Position numbers and translations under genes: made by a program. From the NCBI GenBank assembly GCA_038521345.1, contig JBCBKU010000030.1, positions 1 through 25,610 on the forward strand: a stretch of 25,610 bases of DNA, given 5' to 3'. Numbering within the stretch: position 1 is the stretch's first letter; each line of letters opens with the position of its first letter. This stretch comes from JBCBKU01 sp038521345 (GTDB lineage: Bacteria > Pseudomonadota > Alphaproteobacteria > Rhodobacterales > Rhodobacteraceae). The notes beneath the pieces were generated by a model. That model did no database searches. It saw only the letters and a list, made by a program, of their open reading frames with translations, and was not told the origin of the DNA. Below are positions 1 to 8,572 of the stretch, one piece after another.

Positions 1-1431
1 GACTACCTCAAACGTAACGGTGTCGCTCCGGTTCGTGTCGAACGGTACGCTGCCCTTTTTGCGTTGGCCGATCCTTTCGATGAAGAAGTTACGCGGGCAC
101 TTCGCCTGATCTTCGGCGCCGGCCTGGAACTCGCGGTCGCGACAGACAGGGATATTGAGGCCGCCTTCGCAAGACACGAAGCGGAAGAAGACGACGGCGC
201 GCCGGAACTGGTCGCACGCGTTTCGGTCAGCGACATGGACGCCGAGCGTCTGACCGAACTCGCCAATGACGCGCCCACGATCAAATATATTGAGAGCCTT
301 TTTGCCAAGGCGATCGAAAACCGCGCGACTGATATCCATGTCGAGGCCATGGAGTCCGGACCACGAGTTCGACTGCGGATCGACGGCATGCTGATCGAAA
401 CCGATCCGCCTGAGCGCACGCTTTACGATGGTATGGTCTCGCGGCTGAAGATCCTTGCCGATATGGACATTTCCGAACGGCGCCTGCCTCAGGACGGTCG
501 CATACGGCAAAAGGCGGCCGGCCGGCCCATTGATATGCGTGTGGCGACGGCTCCTACCGTTCATGGCGAAAGCATGGTGCTCCGGCTCTTGGATACAACT
601 TCGGGTCTGACCACGCTCGACGACATTCAGTTGCCGGGCCCGGTCCAGAAAACGTTGCGATCCGCGCTGCGTCAGCCGAATGGTCTTATTCTCGTAACCG
701 GCCCGACCGGTTCTGGTAAAACGACCACGCTCCACGCCGCAATGGGCGAGTTGAACGATGCCGGTCGCAAGATCGTAACGATCGAGAATCCGGTCGAGGT
801 TCAAACTCCTGGCCTAATTCAGATCGAAGTGAACCCGGAACTGGGCTGGACTTTTGCCGCCGCCCTCCGGACTGTTCTGCGGCATGACCCGGACGTGCTT
901 ATGGTCGGCGAGATCCGAGATGCGGAAACCGCAGAACTAGCGGTACGCGCCGCCATGACAGGTCACCTCGTACTATCGACACTGCATACCAACCGCGCGC
1001 AGGATGCGATCCTGCGTCTTGTCGATATGGGGGTGCCCGAATACTTGCTCTCGTCGGTCGTCCGAATGGTGGGGGCGCAGCGGCTTGTGCGGACGCTTTG
1101 CGACCATTGCAAAGCCCCCCTCGACCTCTCTAAGGCCGAAAAGGCGCGCATCATGTATGACCGCCTCGCCAAAGTGGACCCAACCCACGGAAGCGCCGAT
1201 GACTGGAACATTAAACGCGCCGTTGGGTGTGACCATTGCAATCAAACCGGATACGCCGGGCGGATGGCCGTATTCGAGGCCATGAACCCCTCAAACCTGA
1301 TCACGACGGGCGGTCGATTGCCCAAACCCGACCGGACTATGGGCCATGAGGGCTTGGCGCTTGTCGCACAAGGGCATACAACCCTCGACGAGTTGATCCG
1401 TGTCTTCGGGGTCTTTGACTTCTGGAAGTGA
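1..1431 (+). CDS. gspE: GspE, T2SS assembly ATPase (5' end outside window)
   Basis: This is the cytoplasmic hexameric ATPase that powers pseudopilus assembly in type II secretion. The frame is open from base 1, so the gene starts upstream; the TTG at 64 is internal. The visible protein has the N1E/N2E-type region, then the Walker A loop GPTGSGKTTT (about 703-732), the Asp box, a Walker B-like stretch DVLMVGEIRD (about 892-921), and the His-box segment with LSTLHTNRA. Two CDHC motifs (about 1099 and 1231) form the tetracysteine zinc-binding element typical of GspE/PilB. Context with pseudopilins G-K and secretin D identifies it as GspE rather than PilB. Its TGA overlaps the GTG start of gspF by 4 bases, indicating translational coupling. 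Identification is very secure; only the N-terminus is missing. Confidence 0.96.
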   Translation, partial: DYLKRNGVAPVRVERYAALFALADPFDEEVTRALRLIFGAGLELAVATDRDIEAAFARHEAEEDDGAPELVARVSVSDMDAERLTELANDAPTIKYIESLFAKAIENRATDIHVEAMESGPRVRLRIDGMLIETDPPERTLYDGMVSRLKILADMDISERRLPQDGRIRQKAAGRPIDMRVATAPTVHGESMVLRLLDTTSGLTTLDDIQLPGPVQKTLRSALRQPNGLILVTGPTGSGKTTTLHAAMGELNDAGRKIVTIENPVEVQTPGLIQIEVNPELGWTFAAALRTVLRHDPDVLMVGEIRDAETAELAVRAAMTGHLVLSTLHTNRAQDAILRLVDMGVPEYLLSSVVRMVGAQRLVRTLCDHCKAPLDLSKAEKARIMYDRLAKVDPTHGSADDWNIKRAVGCDHCNQTGYAGRMAVFEAMNPSNLITTGGRLPKPDRTMGHEGLALVAQGHTTLDELIRVFGVFDFWK

Positions 1432-2681
1432 AGGTGATGCCGGCCGAGAGCAGTTCCGCGGTCCAGAATTATACCTTTGTCGCACGCGACACGGCCGGTG
1501 CCCGCCGCACCGGTAAAGTGTCTGCGCGGTCTTCGCAGGCGGTTGCAGAACGGTTGCGCGCCGAGGGTCTTTACCCGATCGATATCAGCCTTGGCGATCC
1601 AGCAAACAGCAACAAGCCGCTTCTGGGCCTACTCAGCAGTTCCCGCCTTCTGACCGGTCGCCAACAGGCGGATCTGATCGCACGGTTGGCCAAACTGACC
1701 GAGCGCCGCGTTCCCATTGATCGCGCTCTTCAGGTCGTTGCAGATGGGCAGGACGGCAAAGTCGCTGAAGTTGCGGCCCGGGTCCGCAGGACGCTTCGAG
1801 AAGGTACGCCGTTCTCCAAGGCACTCGAAACACAGGCCGAGATCACGGACCAGGCGACATTGTCGTTGGTCCGCGGAGCCGAGGTCTCGGGCGACCTCGC
1901 CCAAGCACTTGTGACTGCTGCCGAGTTAATGAACCAGCGCTTAATGCTGCGCCGGCGCATTGCAACTGGTTTGACCTATCCAGTGCTTCTTTTGGTCGTC
2001 GCGATCATCTCGCTTGGCCTTATTCTGGTGGCGATCATTCCCCAGTTCCGCCCGCTGATCGAGGACCGCATGGACCTTGTTCCGCCCCTCGGGCGGGCGA
2101 TCTTCGGCATTTCATCGGTAGTTGAGACACTCTGGCCCGTGATCCTGGGCTGTGCTCTAATCTTCGGCTTGGCCCTTTGGTTGATGATCCGCGCCGGTAA
2201 GGGTGTGCAGGTCTTCACCGGACTGCTACGCCGCCTTCCACTTGTCGGCCAAGTCTTCAACCGAAATCAGGTCATGATGGCGCTGGAGACCCTCTCGGCC
2301 CTGCTCTCGCGTGGTGTCATCCTGAGCCAGGCGTTGCGGGTCACCGTCGAGACCGCGCCCGAGACCGGCTCGATTAAGGCTGCCTTGAGGGACACCCAGA
2401 CGCGTGTCGAAACGGGCGAACGGCTTACCGATGCGCTGCGCGAGACAAAGCTGATCCCCGCGAGTACGCTGGAAGTCGTTCGGATTGGGGAAGAGTCCGG
2501 CGATCTCGCGCTTATGGTCGGGAAGGCCGCAGAGGACCTTCGGGAAACCGCAGACCGCGATCTCGAACGGTTTCTGGCACTTTTCCAGCCAGCGCTTATT
2601 ATCCTTGTGGGGCTCATGATCGGAGTCAGTCTCTATGCTCTCTTTTCCGCTATCGTTTCCGTCAACGCGATCTCGCTTTAG
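1428..2681 (+). CDS. gspF: GspF, T2SS inner-membrane platform protein
   Basis: This polytopic inner-membrane protein of the T2SS platform couples the GspE ATPase to pseudopilus growth. The 417 residues match the usual family length. There are two tandem T2SSF domains, each with ER-G-S-L-type helices (GAEVSGDLAQAL in the first, IGEESGDLALMV in the second). Three hydrophobic segments are visible: near residues 185-205, 230-253 and 387-417. The GTG start at 1428 overlaps the gspE stop (GTGA). The 3' end overlaps gspG by 47 bases. Nothing unusual is seen. Confidence 0.95.
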   Translation: MKVMPAESSSAVQNYTFVARDTAGARRTGKVSARSSQAVAERLRAEGLYPIDISLGDPANSNKPLLGLLSSSRLLTGRQQADLIARLAKLTERRVPIDRALQVVADGQDGKVAEVAARVRRTLREGTPFSKALETQAEITDQATLSLVRGAEVSGDLAQALVTAAELMNQRLMLRRRIATGLTYPVLLLVVAIISLGLILVAIIPQFRPLIEDRMDLVPPLGRAIFGISSVVETLWPVILGCALIFGLALWLMIRAGKGVQVFTGLLRRLPLVGQVFNRNQVMMALETLSALLSRGVILSQALRVTVETAPETGSIKAALRDTQTRVETGERLTDALRETKLIPASTLEVVRIGEESGDLALMVGKAAEDLRETADRDLERFLALFQPALIILVGLMIGVSLYALFSAIVSVNAISL

Positions 2682-3096
2682 TCGTCGGCGCCGGGCACGC
2701 TCGACCGGGTTCTCGCTTGTCGAGATGCTTGTTGCGGTGGCCATCGTCGGCCTCCTCGTTGGGTTGGTTGGCCCGGCGGCCATGCGCCAGTTGCAATCGT
2801 CGCGCGTTAAGGCAACAGAAGCCCAGATCGCGCAACTGCGCAGCGCCGTCGATATCTTTCTCATCGACACAGGCAGGTACCCGTCTGCGGGCGAAGGGCT
2901 AAACGCCCTAGTGCAGAACCCCCTGAACGTTCCGGGCTGGAACGGTCCCTATCTTCGTGACGGCCAGATGCCCACCGATCCTTGGGGCGGTCCGTTCCGA
3001 TACAGCCTCGATGCAGGCGGACAGGTCCGGATCATGTCTTTGGGCGCGGATGGCCAGCCGGGAGGCACCGGTTTGAATGCTGATATCGCGGGCTAG
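2635..3096 (+). CDS. gspG: GspG, major pseudopilin
   Basis: This is the main subunit of the T2SS pseudopilus. The class III signal is clear: an arginine-rich leader ends at G25, and cleavage leaves F26-S-L-V-E30 followed by a hydrophobic helix, with Glu5 of the mature protein present. The C-terminal half has the DPWGGPFRYS segment and the closing GADGQPGGTGLNADI, which corresponds to the conserved calcium-binding loop of GspG. The ATG at 2635 lies 47 bases inside gspF. No other start codon occurs in frame before the cleavage site, so this long overlap is real. The leader is unusually long for a prepilin. It overlaps gspH by 20 bases. Confidence 0.95.
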   Translation: MLSFPLSFPSTRSRFSRRRRARSTGFSLVEMLVAVAIVGLLVGLVGPAAMRQLQSSRVKATEAQIAQLRSAVDIFLIDTGRYPSAGEGLNALVQNPLNVPGWNGPYLRDGQMPTDPWGGPFRYSLDAGGQVRIMSLGADGQPGGTGLNADIAG

Positions 3097-3502
3097 ACGC
3101 CGACGCGCCACCCGGGGTTTCATGACCGTCGAAGTTCTTGTAGCGGCGGCCATTGTCCTGCTGGTCGGAACTGTTGCAATCGCAAGTTTCGGATCTACCG
3201 ATCGGGCTTATCTTCGCTCGGATACCGCTGCCGTGGCGCTGATCCTGAGCCAAGGCCGCTTGCAGGCACTCGAGTCCGGCCAGCCGGTAACAATCGAATG
3301 GGACGAACGCGCGCGGGTCTTTCGGGCCGGTGGCCAGGAACACCGTCTGTCCCGGCGGGTCGAAGCGGAGACGGATCGCCCGTCGGTCCGGATCTTCCCC
3401 TCGGGTGAGAACGCGGGCTTTAGAGTCGAGTTGTCGAACACATACGGCGCCAGCGTGCTCACACTCGACTGGCTGACCGGCAAAGTGAGCAGATTAGAAT
3501 GA
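3077..3502 (+). CDS. gspH: GspH, minor pseudopilin
   Basis: This is a minor pseudopilin of the T2SS tip complex or shaft. The prepilin signal is a short basic leader ending at G14, then F15-M-T-V-E19 and a hydrophobic helix of about 18 residues. The remainder is a short, beta-rich soluble domain as in GspH/FimT. It is 141 residues long, slightly short for the family. The H assignment rests mainly on position between G and I and on the FimT-like ending (LTLDWLTGKVSRLE). It starts 20 bases inside gspG and its stop overlaps the gspI start by 4 bases. Confidence 0.85.
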   Translation: MLISRARRRRATRGFMTVEVLVAAAIVLLVGTVAIASFGSTDRAYLRSDTAAVALILSQGRLQALESGQPVTIEWDERARVFRAGGQEHRLSRRVEAETDRPSVRIFPSGENAGFRVELSNTYGASVLTLDWLTGKVSRLE

Positions 3503-3921
3503 AGTCTGTAGTAGTCCTCCGCCATCTGCTTCGCCGCCGAGTCCGCGGCTTCACATTGCTTGAGACCTTGGTTGCGCTGGGGATTGCCGCACTCGCGCTT
3601 CAAGGGTTCTATTCGGCGCTCTCAACCGGCAGCCTTCTGGATGCACGCGCCGACCGCCAGGCGGAAAAGGTTTTGGCGGCGACAAGCATTCTTGACCGCG
3701 TCGGTGTCGACATTCCCATGCGGTCGGGAACCATCGACAATGGTGAGATCGGAGATCTTGCGTGGCGTCTGGTCATCGGCACTCGCCCGACCCCCGACAT
3801 GCAACTTGGCTTCTTCCGTGAAGGTGAATTGATGTTCATTGCGGTAACAGTCAGCGACACTGCACAAGGTGGAGAACCCGTGACGATGCGTGCGATCCGA
3901 TACGCGGAGAATCCGTTGTGA
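3499..3921 (+). CDS. gspI: GspI, minor pseudopilin
   Basis: This minor pseudopilin is thought to nucleate the I-J-K tip complex. It has a basic leader ending at G17, then F18-T-L-L-E22 with the family-typical TLLETLVAL sequence and a hydrophobic helix. The 140 residues fit GspI. The conserved pattern near the middle (DLAWRLVI) matches the GspI soluble domain. The ATG overlaps the gspH stop (ATGA), and the 3' end overlaps the gspJ GTG start in the same way. The gene order supports the assignment. Confidence 0.9.
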   Translation: MKSVVVLRHLLRRRVRGFTLLETLVALGIAALALQGFYSALSTGSLLDARADRQAEKVLAATSILDRVGVDIPMRSGTIDNGEIGDLAWRLVIGTRPTPDMQLGFFREGELMFIAVTVSDTAQGGEPVTMRAIRYAENPL

Positions 3922-4574
3922 TCCTGCGCCGCAGGTCCCGCCGAACTCGCGGCTTCATGGTGGCCGAGGCGCTTGTGTCGCTTTCGGTGGCGGCGCTCAC
4001 TCTTGTTTTGCTGACCAGTGCGACTTGGGGTATTCGCCACGCCACCGCCCTTACCCAAGACGCGCCCGCGGAGGCGCGAGATTGGTTGGCGGCCCGCCGT
4101 GCGCTTCAAGCCTGGAGTGCGGCAGTAGTCACGCAAGGCCGTTCTCGGACACTCGGCACTTTCGCAGGCGACGGAGGCAGCGTGAGGTTCGCCGTACCCC
4201 CGTCGCTGGCGGGCCCAAGACAACCATATGTATCCGAGTTGCGCGTGGATTTTCAGGACGGCACATACTTCCTCCGAGCAATACGGGACCACGCAATCTC
4301 TGACACGCGACTGACCAGCGCCAACAGACAGGTGTCCGAGATCCTATCAACCACTCAGCCAATTCGACTCAAGTACCTGACCCCTGACCCGACACGGCCC
4401 GGGTTCAGATGGACATACTCGGTCAATGTGGACGATGCGCTGCCTCGCGCCGTCGGCGTTGAAGTCGACGGCGCGCACGTGTTGACTGCGCAGCTCTTGT
4501 CGACTGTCAGTCCGACCTGCTTTGCCAGCATGGGCCCCGCAGGTCTTCAGAACCAGGAATGCGAGACCCGATGA
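3918..4574 (+). CDS. gspJ: GspJ, minor pseudopilin
   Basis: This is a minor pseudopilin of the T2SS tip complex. A very short basic leader ends at G12, followed by F13-M-V-A-E17 and a hydrophobic helix to about residue 35. The soluble domain of about 180 residues fits the larger size of GspJ compared with H and I. The GTG start at 3918 overlaps the gspI stop by 4 bases. Two cysteines near the C-terminus (SPTCFASM and NQECETR) could form a disulfide after export. The assignment rests on the prepilin signal, length and order. Confidence 0.87.
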   Translation: MILRRRSRRTRGFMVAEALVSLSVAALTLVLLTSATWGIRHATALTQDAPAEARDWLAARRALQAWSAAVVTQGRSRTLGTFAGDGGSVRFAVPPSLAGPRQPYVSELRVDFQDGTYFLRAIRDHAISDTRLTSANRQVSEILSTTQPIRLKYLTPDPTRPGFRWTYSVNVDDALPRAVGVEVDGAHVLTAQLLSTVSPTCFASMGPAGLQNQECETR

Positions 4575-5395
4575 AGATGCGGCGGACAAGACGCGCGCGC
4601 GGTTATGTGATGCTCACTGTTCTCTGGATGGGACTTGGGCTCTTCCTATCTGCATCGGCCTTCTTGGTGACCCAGCGACAATCCGCGCTCGGCGCCCGGG
4701 CGGAAGTTGAGGCGGCACGTGCCGTCGATCTGGCCCGAAGCGGACTGAACGTTGCAATGGCTGATCTTGGTCGGCTGACCGAGACGGGCCCGAAGTCGCC
4801 TCGGGACGGTCGGCCTACAACGATTGCCATGGCCGAAGGACAAGTCACCTACCGGATTTTTGACGAAGCCGGAAAAATCGACATCAACGAAGCGCCGGTG
4901 GAGCTTATCCGCCCGGCCATGCAGGCAGTTGGTCAGCGAGCTGGTTTCGATGCGTTCGACGCGTCGAACATCGCTGAGGCGATCGTGGCCAATCGTGGAC
5001 AACAGGAACGCACCCTGTACCAAATCCTGTCGGATGCGGGGCTGGGTCCGCGCGCCGCGGAAATCGCGATGGAGAGCTTCACCGCCTACAACTTCTCCCG
5101 TCAGGTCAATCCACGCACGGCACCTGTGAACGTGCTTGCGGTAATACCCGGGCTCGGGCCCGGCGATGTCGAGGATATCATATCGCGACGGCGCCTCGGC
5201 CAGCCAATGCCGCGTCTTGGGACGGCCTCGATTTGGTTGGCAGAGCTTGAAGGACCGAGTTTCACCATCGTTTCGGATGCGACAATGGCTGGAGGGGCCC
5301 GCGCACGAATGGTTGCTTTGGTTGCAACTGAAGGCCTGTCGTTCCGGGGTGGTCTCACCCGATACGAAATTCTGAACGTGCGGATCGAGCGGTAG
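4571..5395 (+). CDS. gspK: GspK, minor pseudopilin (tip subunit)
   Basis: This is the large minor pseudopilin that caps the pseudopilus. The leader ends at G11, then Y12-V-M-L-T. The residue at mature position 5 is Thr, not Glu, which is the known hallmark of GspK and fits its place at the tip. The soluble part contains the helix-rich insertion (KIDINEAPVELIRPAM, then NPRTAPVNVLAVIPGLGPGDVEDI) typical of the T2SSK fold. I chose the ATG at 4571 because it overlaps the gspJ stop as ATGA, like the other junctions here. An ATG at 4559 in the same frame would add four residues. The product is 274 residues. Confidence 0.9.
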   Translation: MKMRRTRRARGYVMLTVLWMGLGLFLSASAFLVTQRQSALGARAEVEAARAVDLARSGLNVAMADLGRLTETGPKSPRDGRPTTIAMAEGQVTYRIFDEAGKIDINEAPVELIRPAMQAVGQRAGFDAFDASNIAEAIVANRGQQERTLYQILSDAGLGPRAAEIAMESFTAYNFSRQVNPRTAPVNVLAVIPGLGPGDVEDIISRRRLGQPMPRLGTASIWLAELEGPSFTIVSDATMAGGARARMVALVATEGLSFRGGLTRYEILNVRIER

Positions 5396-5401
5396 CCAGT
5401 C

Positions 5402-6055
5402 TTGCCGCCGGAGTTCACCTGGACGATTGCGGCAGCCGCCATTGCGGTAGGAGCGCTCGTTTCCGGCCCTTTGCGCATAGCCGCACGCATTCCGTTGCGC
5501 CGGTTCGGCGGTCTGAACGCTGCACGGCGCTGGGCGCGCGCGTCGGCCATGGGTTTTGTCCTGGGGACCGGGTTGGCGATCCTGTGGCTCGGGACCGCGT
5601 TTGATCCGATCACGGCGAACATAGCCGCCGTCATGGGTTTGCTTGTACCCCTCGCTCTCACAGACGCAGGCTGGCGATGGTTACCCCTGTCCTGGACCCT
5701 TGGTGTTGGTGCGATCGCAATCGCATTTGCGGCGCAGAACGACGCGATCGTGACGGCTGCTCTTACCGCCGTCGGAACTGCGGCGACACTCTTGGGCCTA
5801 AAATTCGCGGTCGAAACCCTCTTCGGCCGAGACGGGATGGGAACAGGCGATGTTATTTTGGCCACAAGCCTTGCCCCGATCACCGGGCCGTGGGGGATTG
5901 CTGTTTGTCTAGGTCTTGCGTCTCTGACCGGTCTTACGGACGAGGTCCTGTGGCGCAGAGGAAAAAGAGCGGAATTACGTCAGAGATACGGCGTGGCTTT
6001 TGGAACACATATTATTGGGGTTTTCTCATTGCTTTGGCTTTTCAAAGCCTTCTAA
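5402..6055 (+). CDS. Minimal prepilin peptidase (A24 family, GspO-like)
   Basis: This is a predicted aspartic protease of the inner membrane that would cleave pseudopilin leaders. The protein is 217 residues with about seven hydrophobic segments. The two catalytic aspartates of the A24 family are recognisable: D88 in LTDAGWRWLP, resembling the D-x(n)-LPD element, and D150 in the GMGTGD motif. The cytoplasmic N-methyltransferase domain with CxxC pairs found in GspO/PilD is absent, so it resembles TadV/CpaA-type peptidases in size. It begins with a TTG six bases after the gspK stop, in the same frame and with no good ribosome site. It probably relies on coupled translation. The exact start is uncertain. 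Confidence 0.82.
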   Translation: MPPEFTWTIAAAAIAVGALVSGPLRIAARIPLRRFGGLNAARRWARASAMGFVLGTGLAILWLGTAFDPITANIAAVMGLLVPLALTDAGWRWLPLSWTLGVGAIAIAFAAQNDAIVTAALTAVGTAATLLGLKFAVETLFGRDGMGTGDVILATSLAPITGPWGIAVCLGLASLTGLTDEVLWRRGKRAELRQRYGVAFGTHIIGVFSLLWLFKAF

Positions 6056-6073
6056 CCCGGCATCGATGCTAAC

Positions 6074-6082
6074 TTATCCACA
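6074..6082 (+). other. Isolated DnaA-box match
   Basis: TTATCCACA is an exact match to the E. coli-type DnaA 9-mer. It is followed directly by an AT-rich run (AATAATTAAAT) in the 82-base gap before gspD. It stands alone; about 0.2 exact matches would be expected by chance in a window this size at even base composition. It may simply be part of the AT-rich gspD upstream region. Confidence 0.25.
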
Positions 6083-6125
6083 ATAATTAAATCAGCGCGT
6101 CGAGCAGCAGTGCGCGCAACACTCT

Positions 6126-6130
6126 GAGGT
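6126..6130 (+). promoter_or_regulatory. Ribosome binding site of gspD
   Basis: A GAGGT stretch lies seven bases before the ATG at 6138. It supports that ATG over the GTG at 6129, which would put three polar residues ahead of the lipoprotein signal. Confidence 0.65.
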
Positions 6131-6137
6131 GGGTGAG

Positions 6138-8546
6138 ATGAAGAAACTTATCGCGTTCGCGGCGGTTGCCGCGACTGTCAGTGGTTGTGCAGAACTTTAC
6201 ACGACAGATGAAGGGACACGCGGCGGGCTCATGCCGTCTTGGCGCGCGTCAACAATTCTTGGCGGTGGGGACGGCAACGCAACCGACCGCCGAGAAGGAC
6301 GGGTCACGGGGACACAAAGAGTCGAAGCTGGACAGGGAACAATTTATCCCGGCCGAAACCCGCTTTTCCGGGACAGCGACTTTGTAAACGAGAACGGCGA
6401 ACGCACGGTATCGCTGAACCTCGTGGACGTAAGCGTCTCGGAAGCCGCGCAGGCCATCCTCGGCGAGCTTCTTAATGAAAACTATGTGCTCGATCCCGGT
6501 GTCTCGGGCACCGTCAACATTCGCTCAACCCGGCCAATCAGCCGGACAACCGCGATCGAAGTCTTCGAACTCGCGCTACGACAGAACAACGCGGCCCTGA
6601 TCCGGCGCGGCGAAGTCTTCGCGATCACGCCGCTCTCGGGCGATCTTTCCATCGGTGCGTCGACATCGCGCGATGTTCTTCCGGGGTACACGCTTCGGGT
6701 TATTCCGCTGGAAAACATTGGCGCACAGGAAATGGCCGCAATTCTTCAGCCGTTTGCAGGCGACGGCATTGTCGGCATCGACGCTCAGCGCAACATCATC
6801 GTTTTGGCTGGCACTTCGGTTGACCAACGCGCATGGCAAAAGACGATCGACAGCTTTGATGTGGATTGGCTGGCTAACCGATCGGTTGGGATCTTCCCGA
6901 TCAGCGGCCGCTCGGCCCAATCCATCGTTTCGGGCCTCGAACTTGTTGTCGAAACGGACGAAAACTTCGAACCCTTGGTGGTTTTCCAAGTAATCCCGGA
7001 GAACAACTCGATCCTCGCAGTCGCAAAAACGCCACGCGCCCTTCAGAACATCTCGAACTGGGTTCAGCGTCTGACCGCGGAAGGGGCCAACGACGCGCAG
7101 GTCTACTCTTACGACATGAAGTTTGCCCGCGCATCGGTCGTCGCTCCGACGCTGGCCGAAATCCTCGGGATCCAGGTCACCACCGTCGCCAGCGAAGCGG
7201 ACGCGAGTGCCGAAGTGGACCCGACCGCCGCAACAACCGGCGCTGCGACCCTGGACCAAAACGCCACGCGGATCGTGGCATCCGAAGCCACCAACACGCT
7301 TCTGATCCGGGCAACGCGTGAGGAATACGAGCGCGTACTGGGAATGCTTCACCGATTGGACGTACCGCCGCGCCAGGTCCTCGTCGAGGCCAACATCGTC
7401 GAGGTCCGCTTGACGGATGATCTGCGGTATGGCGTTCAGTGGTTCTTCGAGGACGGCAACTCGTCAATCTCACTTGACAACAACGCAACCGCCGGACTGC
7501 AGCAAACGCTTCCCGGCTTCAACGCGGTCTTTGACGAAGCGCCTCGCGCGGTCATCGATGCCCTTGATGACGTAACATCGGTCAACGTGGTTTCGTCACC
7601 CAACTTGATGATCCTGAACAACGAAAGCGCCCGCCTTGTCGTAGGCGACCAGATCCCTGTGGCGACGCAGCAGGCTCAGGACGGGACCCAGAACGACGAA
7701 GTCTTTGTCTCGACGGTCGAGTTCCGGGACACCGGTGTGATCTTCGAGGTAACGCCGCGGATCAACTCGTCGGGTTCGGTTGTTCTTGATATCACGCAGG
7801 AGATCTCGACGGTCGCCGCTGAAGATGCGGAAACGCTGACGCCGACGATCTCGCAGCGGGTCATTTCGAGTTCTGTCGCCGTGGACAGCGGTGAGACGAT
7901 CGCGCTTGGCGGCCTGTTCTCGACCAGCCAGACACGAGGCAACTCGGGCGTTCCGGGCCTGAAGGACATCCCGGTCGCGGGCAAGCTCTTCGGACGGACC
8001 TCGGAAAACTCGGACTCGACCGAACTTCTGGTTCTGATCACGCCGCGCATCGTCAACGACGTGATGGACGCCCGCCGGGTCACTCGCCAGCTTCGGAACC
8101 GCGTTCGGGATCTGCGGCTTGATGATGCGACGCTGTCGACGGCTATTCAGGTTCCGTCGCTCGCAACGCAGAACTCAGCTTACGTCAGCCAGCTTGACGG
8201 ACAAACGGTGGCGACTGCCGCACCTGAGCCTGCAAGCCGGTCCAATGCGGCGGCAGCCCTTCCTGCACCGCAGCCTCAGGCCGCAGTGGCGACCAGCACG
8301 CTTCCAGCCAACACTGGAGGCGGTCAGTACTACGCATATCTCGGGTCGTTCGGTTCCGAGACAGCAGCCAAGCAGCACTGGCAAAGCCTTGCGGTCAACA
8401 ACGCGGCGATCCTGAAAGGTGTCGAGCCTCGCTATGAGAAAGCTGGATCGATGACAGCCGTCGCAATCGGACCCTTCATGCAGAACGTCGCCACCGAGAT
8501 GTGCGTCCGCATCAAGACCGAGTGCTATACCGCCGTCGCCAACTAA
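6138..8546 (+). CDS. gspD: GspD, T2SS secretin lipoprotein with C-terminal SPOR domain
   Basis: This is the outer-membrane pore of the T2SS. The 802-residue product starts with a lipoprotein signal (MKKLIAFAAVAATVSGC, lipidated C17), so it may be self-piloting. The N0 domain (about residues 80-160) and the N1-N3 repeats follow. The secretin core includes QVLVEANIVEVRLTDDLRYG, VVSSPNLMILNN, and the gate/barrel segment DSGETIALGGLFS to LLVLITPRIV. After a Pro/Ala-rich linker, about residues 731-802 (QYYAYLGSFGSETAAKQHW to the end) form a SPOR-type peptidoglycan-binding domain, which classical secretins lack. That replaces the usual pilotin-binding S-domain. It sits 82 bases after the peptidase gene and may have its own promoter, but none is clear. 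A hairpin terminator follows. Confidence 0.95.
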   Translation: MKKLIAFAAVAATVSGCAELYTTDEGTRGGLMPSWRASTILGGGDGNATDRREGRVTGTQRVEAGQGTIYPGRNPLFRDSDFVNENGERTVSLNLVDVSVSEAAQAILGELLNENYVLDPGVSGTVNIRSTRPISRTTAIEVFELALRQNNAALIRRGEVFAITPLSGDLSIGASTSRDVLPGYTLRVIPLENIGAQEMAAILQPFAGDGIVGIDAQRNIIVLAGTSVDQRAWQKTIDSFDVDWLANRSVGIFPISGRSAQSIVSGLELVVETDENFEPLVVFQVIPENNSILAVAKTPRALQNISNWVQRLTAEGANDAQVYSYDMKFARASVVAPTLAEILGIQVTTVASEADASAEVDPTAATTGAATLDQNATRIVASEATNTLLIRATREEYERVLGMLHRLDVPPRQVLVEANIVEVRLTDDLRYGVQWFFEDGNSSISLDNNATAGLQQTLPGFNAVFDEAPRAVIDALDDVTSVNVVSSPNLMILNNESARLVVGDQIPVATQQAQDGTQNDEVFVSTVEFRDTGVIFEVTPRINSSGSVVLDITQEISTVAAEDAETLTPTISQRVISSSVAVDSGETIALGGLFSTSQTRGNSGVPGLKDIPVAGKLFGRTSENSDSTELLVLITPRIVNDVMDARRVTRQLRNRVRDLRLDDATLSTAIQVPSLATQNSAYVSQLDGQTVATAAPEPASRSNAAAALPAPQPQAAVATSTLPANTGGGQYYAYLGSFGSETAAKQHWQSLAVNNAAILKGVEPRYEKAGSMTAVAIGPFMQNVATEMCVRIKTECYTAVAN

Positions 8547-8572
8547 AGACCGACCCACCAGGTGTACGGCGA

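Noticed and set aside
5101..5883. A 260-codon minus-strand frame across gspK and the peptidase gene
   Set aside because: It is Arg/Pro/Ala-rich low-complexity sequence antisense to genes with clear motifs.
6036..6049. GGCTTTTCAAAGCC hairpin at the end of the prepilin peptidase gene
   Set aside because: The stem is short, lies inside the coding sequence and has no following T-run, so it is not a convincing terminator.
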